Notes: a model not told the origin generated them from the sequence alone. DNA of 43,170 nt from Planctomycetota bacterium (GCA_024278955.1 JAJRSE010000070.1:1-43170); one strand, 5' to 3'. Positions 1 to 7,566 are shown, counted from the first letter of the stretch. A program made the numbers and translations.

Positions 1-66
1 AGTGCCACCACCCGAATCACAAGCAGCCAGAACATCACGCCGAAACTCTTTCGAATACGCTTCCAT
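1..66 (-). CDS. IS630-family transposase, N-terminal fragment (cut by window edge)
   Basis: Only the first 22 codons are inside the window, read leftwards from an ATG at 66-64. The peptide starts MEAYSKEFRRDVLAACDSGG, which resembles the first helix of the helix-turn-helix domain of IS630-type transposases (I recognise the xAYSxxxRxxVLxAxDxG pattern). An AGGAGG-type ribosome site lies 8-9 bases upstream (complement of 75-81), so the start is convincing. The rest of the element, its DDE domain and its right end are outside the window. The near end of the element is probably between 80 and 130, but I cannot fix the terminal repeat from one end. Confidence 0.7.
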   Translation of the reverse strand, partial: MEAYSKEFRRDVLAACDSGGGT

Positions 67-239
67 AGAACCCACCTCCTCTTGGGGTGAGCCTAGTTTA
101 CCCACGCTGCGTAGAGGGCGCTAGAGCTATTCGATGGACGCACTAAAGGCGGTAGAAATCGAGAAAAATGCTGCCAAATAGGCCAGAATACTATCCGGAC
201 ATTGACATCCTATTTACGGGCGGGGATAATGCAGGGGTT

Positions 240-1562
240 ATGGAAATCCGGCCTACCCCCAAATATGAGAGGCTTTTGCGAGGCTTGCCTGCTACGGTCG
301 CCTGGTTGGCAATTGCGGCCATGCCATGCCTCGCCCAGCAAGAAATCGACCGCCCTCCGATCAACTACAGCTCAACCGAGCCCACGGATGCGATCGCGCG
401 GCTGCAGCACGACCTCGATTCTGGCAAAGTGGAGCTTCACTGGGACGATAAGCATGGGTGGCTCCCCTCGTTGATGAAGTTGCTCGACGTTCCTAAGTCG
501 TCGCAGACGCTCGTTTTTTCAAAGACAAGTTTACAGTTCACGCGGATCACCCCCCAACGTCCAAGGGCCCTTTACTACAACGACGACATTTACCTCGGCG
601 TAGTCCAGTACGGCGATCTCGTCGAGATCTCAGCCGTCGACCCGCTGCTGGGAGCCGTTTTTTATTCCTTGGAGCAAAAGGACACCGATTCGCCGCGAAT
701 CAAGCGAGACCAAGGCCAATGTCTTGCCTGTCACAACGGCCATCGGACTCAAGACGTGCCCGGCTATTTGGTCCGTTCGGTTTACCCAGGTAAGGACGGC
801 AACCCGGTATTTAGCCTTGGATCGACCACCAGCGACCAGACGACCGACTTCCGTCAGCGATACGGAGGTTGGTATGTCACGGGCAAGCATGGTTTGCTCC
901 GTCATCGGGGCAACATGATCGCAAAGGAGAAATCAATCAAAGCAGTTGACCTCGACGTTGGAGCCAATTTGGTCGATTTGGATTCAATTGTCAGCACACG
1001 CCCCTATTTGTCGCCCCATAGCGACTTGGTGGCCCTGATGGTGCTCGACCACCAGACGCAGATGCACAATTTTATTACTAAAGCGTGCTACGAAGCCCGC
1101 CAAGCCGCACACTACGACGCAACCTGGAACGAAATTCTTGAGCGCCCGAACGATTTCCAGGCGGACGTCTCAAAGCGAAGGATTGAGCGAGCAGGAGAGG
1201 ATCTGCTGAAATACCTGCTTTTCTCGGGTGAATTTAATTTGACCTCGCAGATTGAGGGCAGTTCAGCGTTTGCCGAGCAGTTTCAATCCCGTGGCCCACA
1301 CGACACCCAAGGCCGCTCGCTCCGCCAGTTGGACCTAGAAACCCGGCTGTTCAAGTACCCTTGTAGTTATCTTATCTACTCGGAGTCGTTTGATGCGTTG
1401 CCAGAGGCGGTCCACCGGCACGTGGTCGATCGTCTCGGCGAGGTGCTCTCAGGAGAGGATGTCTCGCCCGAGTTCTCGCACCTGACGGCTAAGGACCGTA
1501 CCGCAATCCGTGAGATTCTTGCAGAAACGAAGCCCAAGCTGTTTCTTAGGCATTCGAGGTAG
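240..1562 (+). CDS. Exported protein with single CxxCH haem-binding motif
   Basis: 440 residues from the ATG at 240; an in-frame ATG at 168 exists, but the 240 start puts a signal peptide at the N-terminus (hydrophobic VAWLAIAAMP around residues 20-30, ending near LAQ). One CLACH motif at residues 161-165 predicts a covalently attached c-type haem. The stretch with YYNDDIYLG and AVDPLLGAVFY before it, and LSPHSDLVALMVLDHQT after it, belongs to a family I recall from planctomycetes and related phyla but which has no known function. Only one haem motif and no oxidase or peroxidase signature is visible. It stands alone between the transposase fragment and the ribosomal operon. Periplasmic electron carrier or sensor is a guess. 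Confidence 0.75.
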   Translation: MEIRPTPKYERLLRGLPATVAWLAIAAMPCLAQQEIDRPPINYSSTEPTDAIARLQHDLDSGKVELHWDDKHGWLPSLMKLLDVPKSSQTLVFSKTSLQFTRITPQRPRALYYNDDIYLGVVQYGDLVEISAVDPLLGAVFYSLEQKDTDSPRIKRDQGQCLACHNGHRTQDVPGYLVRSVYPGKDGNPVFSLGSTTSDQTTDFRQRYGGWYVTGKHGLLRHRGNMIAKEKSIKAVDLDVGANLVDLDSIVSTRPYLSPHSDLVALMVLDHQTQMHNFITKACYEARQAAHYDATWNEILERPNDFQADVSKRRIERAGEDLLKYLLFSGEFNLTSQIEGSSAFAEQFQSRGPHDTQGRSLRQLDLETRLFKYPCSYLIYSESFDALPEAVHRHVVDRLGEVLSGEDVSPEFSHLTAKDRTAIREILAETKPKLFLRHSR

Positions 1563-1681
1563 CTAGAGAAGAAAAGCCTCATTTTGTCGGAGCAGGTTCC
1601 CGATGAGAGGGCAATAAAGAAAGGCCGCTAGCCTTAGAGAGGTCGCCTTGAAAATGTTTTGCAAATTCATTGTTCAGGGCA

Positions 1682-1710
1682 TTGACGCATACCGCGGTGC
1701 AGCCTAGAAT
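1682..1710 (+). promoter_or_regulatory. Predicted sigma70 promoter of the S10-spc-alpha operon
   Basis: TTGACG at 1682-1687 and TAGAAT at 1705-1710 are separated by 17 bases. The expected transcript start is near 1717, giving a leader of about 92 nt before rpsJ. It is the best promoter match in the 246-base gap between the haem protein and rpsJ. Confidence 0.6.
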
Positions 1711-1719
1711 CTGCGATTC

Positions 1720-1738
1720 GCCACCACGTGCTGGTGGC
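1720..1738 (+). other. Leader hairpin upstream of rpsJ
   Basis: GCCACCA (1720-1726) and TGGTGGC (1732-1738) form a perfect 7-bp stem with a 5-nt loop. It would lie at the very 5' end of the transcript made from the promoter at 1682-1710. No T-run follows, so it is not a simple terminator. It could protect the 5' end or take part in autogenous control; neither is shown by sequence. Confidence 0.5.
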
Positions 1739-1808
1739 TTGATTTAAGATCTTTGATACTTTGGTCCGCTGGCGGCATGTAGCTGTCATTATTTAGTTTG
1801 GAGTGTAT

Positions 1809-2132
1809 GTGGCTGCTTCGAAGGAAGTTATTCGAATACGAATGGAAGCATACGATCACACTGTGCTGGATCAGAGTGCTGCTGAGATTGTGGATACGGC
1901 TAAGCGGACAAATTCCTTGGTTCACGGCCCGATTCCTCTGCCTACTCGGATCGAGCGATACACGGTTCTGTCAGGGCCACATGTCGACAAGAAGGCGCGT
2001 CATCAGTTTGAGATTCGCACCCACAAGCGTCTGATTGACATTGTTCAGGCGACTGGTAAGACGATCGAAGCTTTGAATAAGCTGAGTCTTCCTGCGGGCG
2101 TTGATATTAAAATCAAAGCCACTGCGAGTTAG
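1809..2132 (+). CDS. rpsJ: 30S ribosomal protein S10
   Basis: 107 residues. S10 is part of the 30S head and, as NusE, also takes part in transcription antitermination. The signature PHVDKKAR and RTHKRLIDI are present, and the C-terminus [10 protein letters not shown] is typical. The start is taken as the GTG at 1809 because GGAG at 1800-1803 sits 5 bases upstream and the resulting N-terminus ([17 protein letters not shown]) fits the family; an in-frame GTG at 1803 overlaps that ribosome site. First gene of the ribosomal operon; rpsL, rpsG, fusA and tuf, which often precede it, are not in the window. Confidence 0.97.
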   Translation: MAASKEVIRIRMEAYDHTVLDQSAAEIVDTAKRTNSLVHGPIPLPTRIERYTVLSGPHVDKKARHQFEIRTHKRLIDIVQATGKTIEALNKLSLPAGVDIKIKATAS

Positions 2133-2150
2133 TTTTAGGCGAGTAAACCA

Positions 2151-2177
2151 AGTAGTAATAAAACCAGTAGTAATAAA
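2151..2177 (+). repeat. 12-bp direct repeat in the rpsJ-rplC spacer
   Basis: AGTAGTAATAAA occurs at 2151-2162 and again at 2166-2177 (period 15). Function unknown; the region is AT-rich compared with its surroundings. Confidence 0.6.
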
Positions 2178-2210
2178 TTTTAATATGCAACGGAAGTTTC
2201 GTGGGTAAGT

Positions 2211-2224
2211 CTCGCTGCGGCGAG
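2211..2224 (+). other. Short hairpin upstream of rplC
   Basis: CTCGC (2211-2215), loop TGCG, GCGAG (2220-2224): a perfect 5-bp stem with a 4-nt loop, about 50 bases before the rplC start. Together with the preceding direct repeat it makes the rpsJ-rplC spacer (144 bases) unusually long for this operon. Confidence 0.4.
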
Positions 2225-2276
2225 TGTCTCCCGCGTTAGCCGATAACCTTTGTTGAACCCTCTGGGGATAGAAGCC

Positions 2277-2993
2277 ATGGCCACTAGTGGTAGCGTCGAA
2301 AATAGCCCAATTGTTGGGATATTGGGCCGTAAGGTCGGCATGACGCAGGTCTATGATGAGTCTGGCAAGGTTGTGCCTGTGACGGTTGTCGAGGCTGGCC
2401 CTTGCGACGTGCTTCGAATTCGCACCCCAGATCGCGATGGTTATGATGCTGTTCAAATGGGCTATCTCGATAAGCCCCGGCGGTTGGCCAGTCGCAGTCA
2501 GCGAGGCCAAGTAGCAAAGCTTGATAGTAAGCGCAGTAAAAGCCGAGCGGCGGCTGGTATCGCCCCTCTTGAGAAGCCCGATTGCGAACCCAAGCGTTTT
2601 GTGCGGGAGTTCCGCGGCGTCGCGGGTGAGCTTAAGGTGGGCTCGCAGGTGAAAGTCGACGCATTCTCTGAGATTGAAGCGGTTGACGTAGTTGCCACCA
2701 GCAAGGGCCGTGGGTTCTCTGGGGCGATGAAGCGGCATAATTTTTCCGGTCAACGAGCTACTCACGGTGTCAAGAAATGTCATCGTCATATGGGTGGTAC
2801 GGGCTGTAGTGCTTCGCCTGGTCGGCTGTTTAAGGGCATTCGGATGCCAGGGCAGTACGGAAATACACGATGCACTGTGCGGAATCAGAAAATTGTACGG
2901 GTGGATGCTGAGCGAAATTTACTTTTGATTCGCGGGTCCATTCCTGGGCCTAATGGCGGATATGTGGTCGTTAAGAAAACTAATAAACTGTAG
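2277..2993 (+). CDS. rplC: 50S ribosomal protein L3
   Basis: 238 residues. L3 binds near the 3' end of 23S rRNA and is needed early in 50S assembly. GRKVGMTQVY is at residues 17-26, and the L3 core with KGRGFSGAMKRHNFSG and THGVKKCHRHMGGTGCSASPGR is complete. The ATG at 2277 is chosen over the in-frame start at 2250 because the shorter protein matches family length and GGGGAT lies about 8 bases upstream. Compared with E. coli L3 there is a short extra N-terminal segment before GILGRKVG. Confidence 0.96.
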   Translation: MATSGSVENSPIVGILGRKVGMTQVYDESGKVVPVTVVEAGPCDVLRIRTPDRDGYDAVQMGYLDKPRRLASRSQRGQVAKLDSKRSKSRAAAGIAPLEKPDCEPKRFVREFRGVAGELKVGSQVKVDAFSEIEAVDVVATSKGRGFSGAMKRHNFSGQRATHGVKKCHRHMGGTGCSASPGRLFKGIRMPGQYGNTRCTVRNQKIVRVDAERNLLLIRGSIPGPNGGYVVVKKTNKL

Positions 2994-3055
2994 GGCTGGC
3001 AGGTATCGGGTTGCGATTTTTTTGCACCCTGCGTCAGCAGCTGAAAAAAACAATT
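2994..3055 (+). repeat. Imperfect inverted element with T-rich centre before rplD
   Basis: The whole rplC-rplD spacer looks like an imperfect stem: a left arm rich in GGNT-type units (GGCTGGC, AGGTATC, GGGTTGC, each 7 bases), a run of seven T at 3017-3023, then a right arm (GCACCCTGCG, CAGCAGC) that partly complements the left. Ends a few bases before the rplD ATG. There is no clear ribosome site before rplD. Weaker member of the heptad-spacer group described in the findings. Confidence 0.35.
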
Positions 3056-3724
3056 ATGCCTAAACTCACAGTACATGATGCGAAGGGGAAGAAGGTTGGC
3101 ACCTATACGGTTGAGCCAACGGATTTCGCTCCGCGCATTAACAAGCAGTTGCTGCATGACGCAGTTGTGATGTACCAGGCGAACAAGCGTCAGGGCTCGC
3201 ATCAGACCAAGACTCGCAGTCATGTCTCGGGTACGACTAAGAAGATGTATCGTCAGAAGGGTACGGGTAATGCTCGTGCTGGTTCGCGGCGGAGTGGTAT
3301 ACGGCGGGGCGGTGGCCATATTCATGCCAAACGCAATCGCGACTATTCCTACTCCTTGCCTCGTAAGGCATTGCAATTGGCTATGCGGATGGCGTTGGCA
3401 TCAAAGATTATTGATGACGAGTTGCTGGTGATCGACAAGCTTGAGTTTGCCGAACCCAAGACTCGCGACATGGCCGGTGTGCTCCAGCACTTGGGGTGTG
3501 CAAGCGAATCGCTGTTGATCACAACTGCCGACTATGAACCGAATGTATATAAGAGTGCTCGGAATATTAAGAACGTTACGGTGTCTCCGGCCAGCGAGCT
3601 AAATGCGTTGAATTTGCTGTCCTCGCGACGGCTGTTGATAACCACCGAAGCACTCGATCAGCTAAAAGAACGAGCCGCTCCATCCAACGGGGCCAAGGTG
3701 AATGGAGCGAAGGCCGCCAGCTAA
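3056..3724 (+). CDS. rplD: 50S ribosomal protein L4
   Basis: 222 residues. L4 lines the peptide exit tunnel and in E. coli represses its own operon. The tunnel-loop region is clear (KKMYRQKGTGNARAGSRRS, then RRGGGHIHAKRNRDYSYSLPRKA). The start is the ATG at 3056 (MPKLTVHD), not the in-frame ATG at 3011, which would add 15 residues not seen in L4. The C-terminus carries an extra Ala/Asn/Gly/Lys-rich tail (NGAKVNGAKAAS). No Shine-Dalgarno sequence is seen, only an A-rich stretch. Confidence 0.96.
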   Translation: MPKLTVHDAKGKKVGTYTVEPTDFAPRINKQLLHDAVVMYQANKRQGSHQTKTRSHVSGTTKKMYRQKGTGNARAGSRRSGIRRGGGHIHAKRNRDYSYSLPRKALQLAMRMALASKIIDDELLVIDKLEFAEPKTRDMAGVLQHLGCASESLLITTADYEPNVYKSARNIKNVTVSPASELNALNLLSSRRLLITTEALDQLKERAAPSNGAKVNGAKAAS

Positions 3725-3745
3725 CGCTGTCGGTTTGAAAGAGCT

Positions 3746-4060
3746 ATGCCAAGACATATACCACAAAAGACGAGCATTAAGCTTGAGTCTCACCAGGTGA
3801 TTCTTAAGCCGTTAGTTACCGAAAAGGGTATGCATCGCTCTACGCGTTGTAACGCTTATGCATTCGAGGTTAATCGCTTAGCGACTAAGTCGGATGTGAA
3901 GGTGGCGGTTGAGGATCTTTTCGAGGTGAAGGTGCTCAAGGTTCGCACGCAAAATCGGAAGGGGAAGCCGAGACGCACGAAAATGCGTTTTGGTTATACC
4001 AAGGATTGGAAAAAAGCTATCGTGACGCTCGACGCCGAGCATCGCATCGAATTGTTTTAA
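3746..4060 (+). CDS. rplW: 50S ribosomal protein L23
   Basis: 104 residues. L23 sits at the exit of the peptide tunnel and docks trigger factor, SRP and the translocon. ILKPLVTEKG and FEVNRLATKSDVKVAVE near the start and VLKVRTQNRKGKPRR in the middle are typical. Starts 21 bases after rplD. Its stop codon TAA runs into AAGG, which can serve as ribosome site for the small membrane ORF that follows. Confidence 0.95.
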   Translation: MPRHIPQKTSIKLESHQVILKPLVTEKGMHRSTRCNAYAFEVNRLATKSDVKVAVEDLFEVKVLKVRTQNRKGKPRRTKMRFGYTKDWKKAIVTLDAEHRIELF

Positions 4061-4069
4061 GGTTTCGGC

Positions 4070-4189
4070 ATGTCGGTTTTTGGACAGAAGAGAAATGTTT
4101 TGTTTGCGATATTTGTCTCGCTGTTGGCGTTGGCAGTGTATAGAGGATTTCAAGTTCCTGTTCCGATCGACCCGACTTTCCTGAACTAA
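4070..4189 (+). CDS. 39-residue predicted membrane peptide between rplW and rplB
   Basis: ATG at 4070, TAA at 4187-4189. Residues 9-24 (NVLFAIFVSLLALAVY) form one hydrophobic segment preceded by basic QKR and followed by a short tail ending PVPIDPTFLN. AAGG overlapping the rplW stop lies 7 bases before the ATG, a good ribosome site. It fills the rplW-rplB spacer almost exactly, and the next gene follows 32 bases later. I know no ribosomal-operon protein of this kind, and no homologue comes to mind. It may be a real small membrane protein translated with the ribosomal genes next to L23 and ahead of SecY, or a chance ORF; nothing in one sequence decides this. Confidence 0.5.
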   Translation: MSVFGQKRNVLFAIFVSLLALAVYRGFQVPVPIDPTFLN

Positions 4190-4206
4190 CAACTAACTAC
4201 TAAAGA
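4184..4206 (+). repeat. Tandem 7-base units before rplB
   Basis: CTAACAA (4186-4192), CTAACTA (4193-4199) and CTAAAGA (4200-4206) follow each other in register; the two further heptads up to 4220 are degenerate. The array overlaps the stop of the small ORF and ends about 15 bases before the rplB ATG. The same CTAACAA unit occurs before rplV. Confidence 0.6.
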
Positions 4207-4221
4207 CCAGCGACTTCCCCA

Positions 4222-5082
4222 ATGGGTATTCGAAAATATAAACCGACTACACCTGGCCGCCGCGGCGCGACGGTTAGCGATTTCGCCGAGCTGACTCCGG
4301 GCGCGAAGCCTGAGAAGAGCTTGCTGCGAGCGATCGTTAAGACGGGTGGTCGTAATAATCAAGGTAAGATCACCTCGCGGCATCGTGGCGGTGGACACAA
4401 GCGTCGTTATCGATTGATTGATTTTCGTCGCAATAAGGATGGTATTGCAGCCAAGGTGGATTCGATTCAGTACGACCCCAATCGGTCGGCTCGGATAGCG
4501 TTGTTGCACTACGTGGATGGAGAGAAACGATATATCGTTGCTCCCGACGGATTGAAGCAAGGCGACCAAGTGATGAGCGGTGCTGAGGCGCCAGCCAACC
4601 TAGGTAATTGTCTGCCGCTGGCCAACATGCCGTTGGGAACAACAATTCATAATATTGAGTTGCGAGAAGGTCGTGGCGGAGTGCTTTGCCGGAGTGCAGG
4701 TACAAGTGCTACGTTGATGGCTCGCGAAGCAGAGTGGGCGCAGATTTCGCTGCCCAGCGGCGAAATTCGACGTATTCCTTCGGCTTGTCGAGCGACGGTT
4801 GGGTCGACAAGCAACGGTGACCACAACGCGATTGTGATAGGTAAAGCAGGCCGTAAGCGTTGGATGGGGCGTCGCCCGCATGTTCGTGGCACGGCGATGA
4901 ACCCGGTTGACCATCCGCACGGTGGTGGCGAGGGTCGTACTAAGGGTGGCCGTCATCCGGTTAGCCCCGAGGGCAAGCCAGCCAAGGGTGGTGCGACACG
5001 CAAGAAACGCAAAGCATCGAACAAGGCAATTGTCCGACGGCGCAAGTCGAGACGTTACGGGCAACTGAAACTGAACAAGTAG
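4222..5082 (+). CDS. rplB: 50S ribosomal protein L2
   Basis: 286 residues, near the usual 270-280. L2 is essential for subunit association and the peptidyl transferase centre. The key loop [12 protein letters not shown] is at residues 227-238, with the conserved histidine (H231 here) in it. [34 protein letters not shown] and the basic C-terminus are all present. ATG at 4222 gives the usual N-terminus ([14 protein letters not shown]). No strong ribosome site precedes it. Confidence 0.97.
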   Translation: MGIRKYKPTTPGRRGATVSDFAELTPGAKPEKSLLRAIVKTGGRNNQGKITSRHRGGGHKRRYRLIDFRRNKDGIAAKVDSIQYDPNRSARIALLHYVDGEKRYIVAPDGLKQGDQVMSGAEAPANLGNCLPLANMPLGTTIHNIELREGRGGVLCRSAGTSATLMAREAEWAQISLPSGEIRRIPSACRATVGSTSNGDHNAIVIGKAGRKRWMGRRPHVRGTAMNPVDHPHGGGEGRTKGGRHPVSPEGKPAKGGATRKKRKASNKAIVRRRKSRRYGQLKLNK

Positions 5083-5136
5083 CAATAAGGAGTGTTTGGT
5101 AGTCGACAGCTGGTCGGTTACTGAAGGCTAACTGAA

Positions 5137-5406
5137 ATGGGACGATCACTTAAAAAAGGCCCTTACGTCGATCCGAAGCTTTATATAAAGGTCGACAGGC
5201 AGAATGACTCGGGTCTCAAGGCACCGATTACCACCTGGGCACGTGCATGCACGATTGTTCCAGAATTTGTGGGCCATACCTTTATGGTGCATAACGGCAA
5301 GTCTCATTTAAAGGTTTTCATCACTGAAGACATGGTAGGCCATAAATTGGGGGAGTTTTCGCCAACGCGAAACTTCCGCGGACATGGCGGCAAGAGCAAA
5401 AAATAA
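5137..5406 (+). CDS. rpsS: 30S ribosomal protein S19
   Basis: 89 residues, usual length. S19 pairs with S13 in the head of the 30S subunit. [12 protein letters not shown] at the start and [18 protein letters not shown] near the end are diagnostic. The 54-base spacer before it contains GTAGTCGACAGCTGG, closely related to the left arm of the heptad element before rplV, and CTGAAGGCTAACTG, related to the array before rpoA. Confidence 0.97.
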   Translation: MGRSLKKGPYVDPKLYIKVDRQNDSGLKAPITTWARACTIVPEFVGHTFMVHNGKSHLKVFITEDMVGHKLGEFSPTRNFRGHGGKSKK

Positions 5407-5412
5407 AGGAGT

Positions 5413-5473
5413 AGTTGGCAGCCGGTTGTTAGGTTTTCCTCTAGCAGCTAGCATCTAACGACTAACAACTAAA
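5413..5473 (+). repeat. Inverted heptad element abutting the rplV start codon
   Basis: Read in 7-base steps, the left arm has three units of the form nGYYRGn (AGTTGGC, AGCCGGT, TGTTAGG; 5413-5433), then a T-rich centre TTTTCCT (5434-5440), then CTAGCAG, CTAGCAT, CTAACGA, CTAACAA and CTAAA running straight into the ATG at 5474. GTTGTTAG (5425-5432) is an exact inverted match of CTAACAAC (5462-5469). No ribosome site is visible; the element occupies its place. Confidence 0.65.
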
Positions 5474-5800
5474 ATGGCATATACGGCAACCCATCGACAC
5501 GCCCGCATTAGCGCTACGAAAGTGCGCCCGCTGGCCGATTTGATTCGTGGCAAGAAGGTTGACGAAGCATTGGCTATTTTGCACTACCAACCTCAGCGTG
5601 GTGCACGGATGCTCGAAAAAGTGTTAAAAAGTGCTTTGGGTAATGCCGAGGACTTACGGGCACCGAACTTAGGTGGCTTGCGAGTGGTAGATGCCCGTGT
5701 TGACGGTGGACCAATGTTCAAGCGAGTTCGACCACGTGCCCGTGGTATGGCTCATGTAATTAAGAAGCGATTCGCACACATCAAGATATCAATAGAATAA
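5474..5800 (+). CDS. rplV: 50S ribosomal protein L22
   Basis: 108 residues. L22 lines the exit tunnel with L4; its hairpin contributes to macrolide and arrest-peptide effects. [23 protein letters not shown] at the start and the beta-hairpin [22 protein letters not shown] near the end are clear. The start codon directly follows the last heptad of the upstream repeat element without a Shine-Dalgarno sequence. Confidence 0.96.
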   Translation: MAYTATHRHARISATKVRPLADLIRGKKVDEALAILHYQPQRGARMLEKVLKSALGNAEDLRAPNLGGLRVVDARVDGGPMFKRVRPRARGMAHVIKKRFAHIKISIE

Positions 5801-5804
5801 GGAA

Positions 5805-5879
5805 GTCATGAGTCACGGGTCACGAGTCACGAGTTTTTACTCGCAACTCACAACTCACAACTTACGGCTAACATCTCCT
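5805..5879 (+). repeat. Ten-unit heptad palindrome filling the rplV-rpsC spacer
   Basis: From 5805 the sequence divides cleanly into 7-base units: GTCATGA, GTCACGG, GTCACGA, GTCACGA, a T-rich centre GTTTTTA (5833-5839), then CTCGCAA, CTCACAA, CTCACAA, CTTACGG, CTAACAT and five bases before the rpsC ATG at 5880. The arms are inverted relative to each other (CGAGT at 5830-5834 pairs with ACTCG at 5839-5843 around the T-run, and the ACTCG-type heptads continue outwards), so the RNA could form a long imperfect hairpin ending at the start codon. Confidence 0.75.
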
Positions 5880-6575
5880 ATGGGACAAAAAGTCAATCCA
5901 ATTGGTTTTCGCACGGGCATCATGCTCGGTTGGAAGAGCCGCTGGTATGCCTCGAAGAGAGAGTTTGCCGATCTTTTGATCGAAGACCAGAAGATTCGCA
6001 AGTATGTCCACAAGAAGTACAAGTTCGCTGGTATTCCTAAGGTAGAGATCGAGCGAACGCGAGATGAAGTCAAGGTGATTTTGTTCGCAGCTCGGCCTGG
6101 CGTGATCATTGGTCGCAAGGGCCAGGAAGTCGAACAGCTTCAAGATGAATTGCAGTCTTTGGTAGGTCGTCGGATCAACATCAAGATTGAAGAAGTTTCG
6201 CGACCTGAGCTTCAAGCTCAGCTTGTTGCCGAAGATATTGCAGAACAGCTCATTAAGCGAGCAGGTTTCCGGAGGACGATGAAGCGTTCGATGGAGCAAA
6301 CGATGGAGGCGGGTGCCAAGGGGATTAAGATCCAATTGGCCGGTCGCCTAGGCGGTGCCGAAATGGCTCGTCGCGAGAAGCAGATAACAGGTTCGATTCC
6401 GCTCAGCACATTGCGAGCGAATATCGACTACGGTTTTGTGGAGGCCAAGACGGCTCAAGGCCATATTGGTGTCCAAGTTTGGGTCAACAAGGGTATGTTT
6501 GAGGACGAAGACGATGGCGCTGATGCCCAAGAGGGTCAAGCATCGAAAAAGTCAAAGAGGTCGTATAAGAGGTAA
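5880..6575 (+). CDS. rpsC: 30S ribosomal protein S3
   Basis: 231 residues. S3 forms part of the mRNA entry channel. KH domain with GVIIGRKG at residues 74-81; [22 protein letters not shown] is the conserved C-terminal domain. The ATG at 5880 gives the standard [13 protein letters not shown]; the in-frame ATG at 5808 would translate the heptad repeat and is rejected. The C-terminal tail ([12 protein letters not shown], then [10 protein letters not shown]) is acidic then basic, and is encoded by the same DNA, in another frame, as the start of rplP. Confidence 0.97.
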   Translation: MGQKVNPIGFRTGIMLGWKSRWYASKREFADLLIEDQKIRKYVHKKYKFAGIPKVEIERTRDEVKVILFAARPGVIIGRKGQEVEQLQDELQSLVGRRINIKIEEVSRPELQAQLVAEDIAEQLIKRAGFRRTMKRSMEQTMEAGAKGIKIQLAGRLGGAEMARREKQITGSIPLSTLRANIDYGFVEAKTAQGHIGVQVWVNKGMFEDEDDGADAQEGQASKKSKRSYKR

Positions 6576-6924
6576 AGCAACCCGGGGCAATCGAGTCGTC
6601 TTTGGCGAATTCGGTTTGCAGTCCATGGAGGGTGGCTGGATCAGTGCGGCTACAATCGAAGCGGGGCGTATTGCTGCACAGCAATACATCCGCGGCGAGG
6701 GTAAGCTTTATATCCGCATATTTCCTCATAAATCGATCACCTCGATTCCTTTGGAAACCCGTATGGGCAAAGGTAAGGGTGAGCCCGACTATTGGGCAGC
6801 GACTGTTCGGCCAGGTACGATCTTGTACGAATTGACAGGTGTGTCGGAAGAGCAAGCAAAAGTTTGTTTTGCTCGGCTGGCGCATAAGATGCCGGTACGT
6901 GTGCGAATGGCTAAGCGGAACTAA
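6514..6924 (+). CDS. rplP: 50S ribosomal protein L16
   Basis: 136 residues, standard length. L16 lies near the A-site and organises tRNA binding. N-terminus [17 protein letters not shown] is the conserved L16 start; [23 protein letters not shown] and [14 protein letters not shown] are diagnostic. It begins at 6514 (a second ATG at 6523 is possible), 62 bases before the end of rpsC and in the +1 frame relative to it. The conserved L16 N-terminus and the S3 tail therefore share sequence, which suggests tight translational coupling. Confidence 0.96.
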   Translation: MALMPKRVKHRKSQRGRIRGKATRGNRVVFGEFGLQSMEGGWISAATIEAGRIAAQQYIRGEGKLYIRIFPHKSITSIPLETRMGKGKGEPDYWAATVRPGTILYELTGVSEEQAKVCFARLAHKMPVRVRMAKRN

Positions 6925-6996
6925 ATTAGTTCAAGCTTAGGCAGTACAAAATATAGACAGCTAGAAGGCGACCAGTTCGCCGTGGGAATTATTGAC

Positions 6997-7236
6997 ATGG
7001 CCGAGGCCAGTGAACTACGTGACATGAGCGACGAGCAGTTAGAGCTTACGCTTAAGGAAGCGAAAGAAAATTTGTTTCGCTTTCATATTCAAGCGCAGAC
7101 TGATCGCTTGGATGCTCCGAGTGAGCTGCGTCGTTATCGCCGGCTAGTCGCAAGGGTAAAAACAATACAGACACAAAGGCTTCAGGCAGGGGCGCAGCAA
7201 GCTGCCGCAACAGCGCAGCCTTCAACCGAGAGCTAA
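6997..7236 (+). CDS. rpmC: 50S ribosomal protein L29
   Basis: 79 residues. L29 sits next to L23 at the exit tunnel. The helical hairpin [20 protein letters not shown] and [15 protein letters not shown] is typical. The ATG at 6997 (MAEASELRD) matches the family start best; the GTG at 6982 would add five residues and cannot be excluded. The Ala/Gln-rich tail is somewhat longer than usual. The stop is one base before the rpsQ start. Confidence 0.93.
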   Translation: MAEASELRDMSDEQLELTLKEAKENLFRFHIQAQTDRLDAPSELRRYRRLVARVKTIQTQRLQAGAQQAAATAQPSTES

Positions 7237-7237
7237 C

Positions 7238-7549
7238 ATGCCTAAGAAACAACTAATTGGTATCGTGACAAGCGACAAGATGGACAAAAGTCGTCGGGTA
7301 GAGATTGACCGGCTGGTCAAGCATCCGAAGTACGGGAAGTTCATCAAACGACGCACCGTTTGTCACGTTCACGACGAAAGCAACGAATCGAAGATGGGCG
7401 ACAAGGTGGAGATTATTGAATGTCCTCCGAAGTCAAAGATGAAGCGATGGGACTTGATGCGAGTCGTTGTAAAGAGTGAGCAGGTGGATATCACGGCGAT
7501 GCGTGCCGCGGCAAAGCAAGCTCAGTCAGAAAATAACTCCGAAGGTTAA
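7238..7549 (+). CDS. rpsQ: 30S ribosomal protein S17
   Basis: 103 residues. Primary 16S rRNA-binding protein with an OB fold. [21 protein letters not shown] and [12 protein letters not shown] are the family signatures, followed by [11 protein letters not shown]. Starts one base after the rpmC stop, so the two are probably translated together. The C-terminal Ala/Gln/Ser tail after residue 85 is an extension relative to E. coli S17. Confidence 0.96.
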   Translation: MPKKQLIGIVTSDKMDKSRRVEIDRLVKHPKYGKFIKRRTVCHVHDESNESKMGDKVEIIECPPKSKMKRWDLMRVVVKSEQVDITAMRAAAKQAQSENNSEG

Positions 7550-7566
7550 TAAAGGCATTCTGTGGT

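Noticed and set aside
5808..5879. Upstream extension of rpsC
   Set aside because: Would translate the heptad repeat; S3 begins MGQKVNP at 5880.
4184..5879. Heptad arrays as a CRISPR array
   Set aside because: Units are contiguous 7-mers without spacers, and no cas genes are present.
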